Below, one piece after another: positions 61,522-64,000 of a stretch of 64,000 nt of DNA. Within the stretch, counting starts at the first letter, position 1; each line of letters starts with the position of its first letter. The notes below the pieces were generated by a model. It worked only from the letters and a program-made list of their open reading frames with translations, did not search any database and had not been told where the DNA came from. This stretch comes from Reclinomonas americana ATCC 50394 (lineage: Eukaryota; Jakobida; Jakobea; Jakobida): NCBI GenBank assembly GCA_048213135.1, contig PS015082.1, positions 204,550-268,549 of the forward strand, written 5' to 3'. The translations under genes and the position numbers were made by a program.

Positions 61522-61800
61522 AAGACTGGTGTCTGTGTTGATGTTTTGGATATGGTTGAACTTGGTCATCAAGACAGCTGTTGCTTGTTTGTTGGTGAAT
61601 GAATTGTTGTTGTTGTCGGCACATCGAATTCGGGGAACGGCCATAGCCAGCAAACAAGGCAAAGCCGGGTCCGGATCCGTGAAGCAAGAAGCAAAGTACA
61701 GGCAGTGGAGGTGTCGCCCTCAAGACTGGTGTTTGTGTTGATGTTTTAGATATGGTGGGGCACGCCCATCAAGCGCGCGCTGTCGGTTGTTTGTCGATGT
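61522..61800. repeat. Diverged direct repeat pair
   Basis: Both copies begin aagactggtgt.tgtgttgatgtttt.gatatgg and later share catcaag and gttgtttgt, then end in gttgttgtt or its complement. Copies start at 61522 and 61722, 200 bp apart. They have no coding potential that I can support. Confidence 0.7.
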
Positions 61801-62415
61801 GTCGCAACAACAACAACAACTTTACTAATCCAAACAGCAACACAGCTGCATGATGATCACCATCTTGAGTGAGCACGAGAAACCTTCTTCGCGAATTCGA
61901 TTCCACTTGCAGCTGGAATTTTGCAATTGGCTGCTGATCTGCATGCATGCGCAGCAGCTGCAGTTTGGCGCGCTGTGCAAAGAGTTCCAGCTGCTGCAGC
62001 TGTGTGTGTCAAATTCACGCAGTTGGCCATGATCATGAACCAATATATTGCAGCCGTTTTGTGACCCGTATCTCCGCATGGTGTATCGTCGGTATCATAA
62101 AAACAACAAATTTCAACGACATGTACACACATAATAATCCATTTCTTTTTTCACCACCAGCGACCGCAAACGGCGCGCGGCGCGCATGCCACACGTGATG
62201 ATCTTCAGGGATCGCTCAAGAGCCGTCGACGTCTTCCGCACACGCCGCTTACAGATGCAGCGTGACTACAGTGTGGATTCAGTCATATTCTGCGTCAGGA
62301 GTTAGTGTAGCCCCGCGGGCACAGATTACGTTGTCTAACTGCAGTGTCGGACAACGCGTTTTTTCTGTTTCCGAGTGTACACCACCTCCCATAGTACAGT
62401 ACTCCTCGAAGACGC

Positions 62416-63454
62416 ATGGGCGCCTGTGGAAGCATGAACTCTGTGCGCACACAGATCGGCGTCAGCACCGTCAATCGAATCAAGTTGCCGCCCTCGACGA
62501 TGGCGCTGCGGCCGGCCGCAAAGCGGCACATAGCATCGGCGGCCATCACCGCCGTCGCCACTACCACCACCGCCGCCGCACAGGATGTGAGACCAACGGA
62601 TGACGCCGACCAGTCACCAGTGCACCGACGCGTCGAGAGCAGCAGCGGCGGCCACACGCCACGATCGAGATTAGCGTGCGTCAAGGGCGATCTGCAGCTG
62701 GAAACGGGCTGCGTTGGCGGCAGCGGTCTACAGCGCTACTCTTCCGGCACCCGTTTCCGCAAGGAGTTGTGGGCACAAGGCGGAGCCGACGACGAGGAAG
62801 ACGAGGATGCCGACGTCGACGCTGGTGATGTCGAAGACTTGGTAAGTGAGGCTTGCCAACACATTCGTGTTGTTGTTACTATTGGCTGGCTGCTCACTCT
62901 TCGCGTCTCGGTTTTTTCATCAGGCTTCGTTCGCTGCACTCGTCACAGTGCGTGGCGCCGTGGGCCACAGCGGTCAGGGCGCGAGGCTCCGCACCAAGGC
63001 CGCCCTCGGGTGGTCGGCCAGTGAGACGCACGCCGAGTCGCTGACGGTGTCGTTCCAGCCGACGGTGACGCGCCTCATCTTTGATCCGCGGACCAGCACC
63101 AGCGCCATTATGCAGACGTCGACGTGCCCATCACCGACGTCGGAGAGCAGCTTTGCCGAGGCTGTATGTGCTGCAAGTGTGTGCAGCCAGTCGACGGTGG
63201 CCAGCAACGGTTGCTGTATGTGGACCGAGGAGACGCTGCGGGATGGCACACGCGCCCACCGACACAACTCACCACGCAAGGTCATGTCGTCACCTCGTCG
63301 CGGTGGCCATGGTGGTTGTGGCAATGCCACTTCAAAACTGATCACATCGGCCTCCTCCGGATCGACACCTCGCTCAAATTCATCGCGGTCGCCAACCGGC
63401 GCCGGCGGCCGTCACGCTCGGGTGTACCCCAACATCGTGGCCGCTCATGTGTAG
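62416..63454 (+). CDS. Disordered protein with a possible N-terminal acylation signal
   Basis: The start at 62416 gives MGACGSMN, fitting an N-myristoylation motif (Gly2, Ser6) with an adjacent palmitoylatable Cys4. Exon 1 (62416-62841) is Ala/Thr-rich with an acidic end (ADDEEDEDADVD). A GTAAGT..CAG intron (62842-62923) leads in frame to exon 2 (62924-63454), which starts ASFAALVTVRGAVGH and becomes Ser/Thr/Arg-rich with several Cys (AVCAASVCSQ, GCCMW). No domain is recognised, and another frame of exon 2 also stays open for over 100 codons, so the second half is less certain. A membrane-tethered regulatory protein would fit, but that is inference. Confidence 0.5.
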
Positions 63455-63955
63455 TTCAGGGTGCAAGGTGTATAGAAATGTAATGAATGTTAAATTAATC
63501 GCTTGTTTGGCTGGGCACTCGGGTTCCTCGCGATCGATCATGATCACGATATCGATTGCAGACGTCGCGATCGGTGGTGCACGACGACAAATGTCTCACC
63601 GACGAGACTGCAAAGCATCCCTCTCACATCTCAACAGCCATCTATCTTCCTTCACAACACGTTTGTCGTGCACGTGACAGCGATCACGAAGTACTTGTAC
63701 CGACTGCAGGACAAGCATGATCGCGCGAGTCAACGGCTTGCGGACTCCTTGCCACCAAGCACACATTTAGGCAAGCAACACAGCCACAGGGAGCGTTTCG
63801 CCTTTCTAGGTTTGTGTCAACGTCGTTCGCATGACGACGGCGGACGACACACATTTGCATGTGCAGGACTTCGTCAGTCACCAAGGAGAAATACGATGCC
63901 AGTGGGATGCTTGATGGACGCTGTGTAAGAGCTCTCTCTGTGTTGTGTGTGTTTT

Positions 63956-63988
<33 letters not shown>

Positions 63989-64000
63989 CTCTCTCTCTCT
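63455..64000. other. Unresolved right edge: possible exons of another gene, then (GT)n
   Basis: An open stretch at about 63673-63810 (ITKYLYRLQDKHDRASQRL) followed by a possible intron (63811-63866) and a segment readable as SVTKEKYDASGMLDGRC before a gtaaga donor at 63926 may be 5' exons of a plus-strand gene. The reading frames of the two pieces do not join cleanly and no start is clear. The window ends in a (GT)n tract (about 63950-63988) and (CT)n. Confidence 0.25.

Larger units (their letters stand above)
60554..62415. other. Long noncoding, hairpin-rich region with an assembly gap
   Basis: Apart from a possible upstream extension of the TmcB-like gene (to about 60690), no gene is supported. 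The region holds (AG)n and (GT)n tracts around the gap at 61173, a perfect palindrome (61260-61321), a long hairpin (61344-61499), a direct repeat pair (about 61522-61600 and 61722-61800) and an AT-richer stretch (62030-62150). An open frame at 61850-62032 is short and has no recognisable features. Confidence 0.5.

Noticed and set aside
61850-62032. Short Leu/Gln-rich frame
   Set aside because: Only about 60 codons, no splice partners and no domain. The Leu/Gln pattern comes from repeated cagctg/ctgcag words.

Overview
The window is nuclear DNA of a unicellular eukaryote. Genes are packed on both strands and split by many short introns, mostly about 50-90 nt with gt(g/a/t)..ctctct..ag borders, so almost no protein is one open frame. 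I joined exons by eye from conserved protein sequence plus GT/AG sites; gene ends and well-conserved exons are firmer than the small exons of the large genes. The organism cannot be named from this window. It has an axonemal dynein light-chain-domain protein (cilium), PEX7 (peroxisome), a mitochondrial calcium uniporter and YbeY, GPI8, RNA polymerase III, chitin synthase and a TmcB/PAS/cyclase-type receptor. That points to a flagellated free-living protist or an early-diverging opisthokont relative. There are three 20-N assembly gaps (18833, 29694, 61173) and many (AC)n, (GTT)n and (CT)n microsatellites.

Layout. 1-7 kb: DBR1 (minus, 3' end cut by the window edge), PIGK/GPI8, UBE2T, a coiled-coil protein (minus) and a BTB-BACK protein. 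7-16.5 kb: two tandem chitin synthase genes and a DUF4139-type protein with a complete ubiquitin moiety inside it; all three lie on the minus strand and carry related copies of a ~150-180 bp upstream element. 16.9-21 kb: two tandem MYND-SET (SMYD-like) genes around an assembly gap. 21-30 kb: a small unknown gene, PEX7 and a very long AXDND1-like gene. 30-38 kb: a small coiled-coil protein, MCU, YbeY, a FERM protein and a GT8 glycosyltransferase. 38-47 kb: a tiny unknown gene and a giant Pecanex gene with an apparent SPRY domain insertion, sharing a ~100 bp promoter with POLR3H/RPC8. 48-60.5 kb: a C9orf72 homologue and a TmcB-like multi-TM/PAS protein whose nucleotide-cyclase domain has lost both metal-binding aspartates. 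60.5-64 kb: hairpin-rich noncoding DNA with a perfect 62-bp palindrome, one disordered, possibly acylated protein, and unresolved sequence.

The genes are a mix of housekeeping and signalling functions and do not form an operon-like pathway. The most unusual points are the embedded ubiquitin, the promoter element shared with chitin synthase genes, the Pecanex-SPRY architecture and the pseudo-cyclase receptor.
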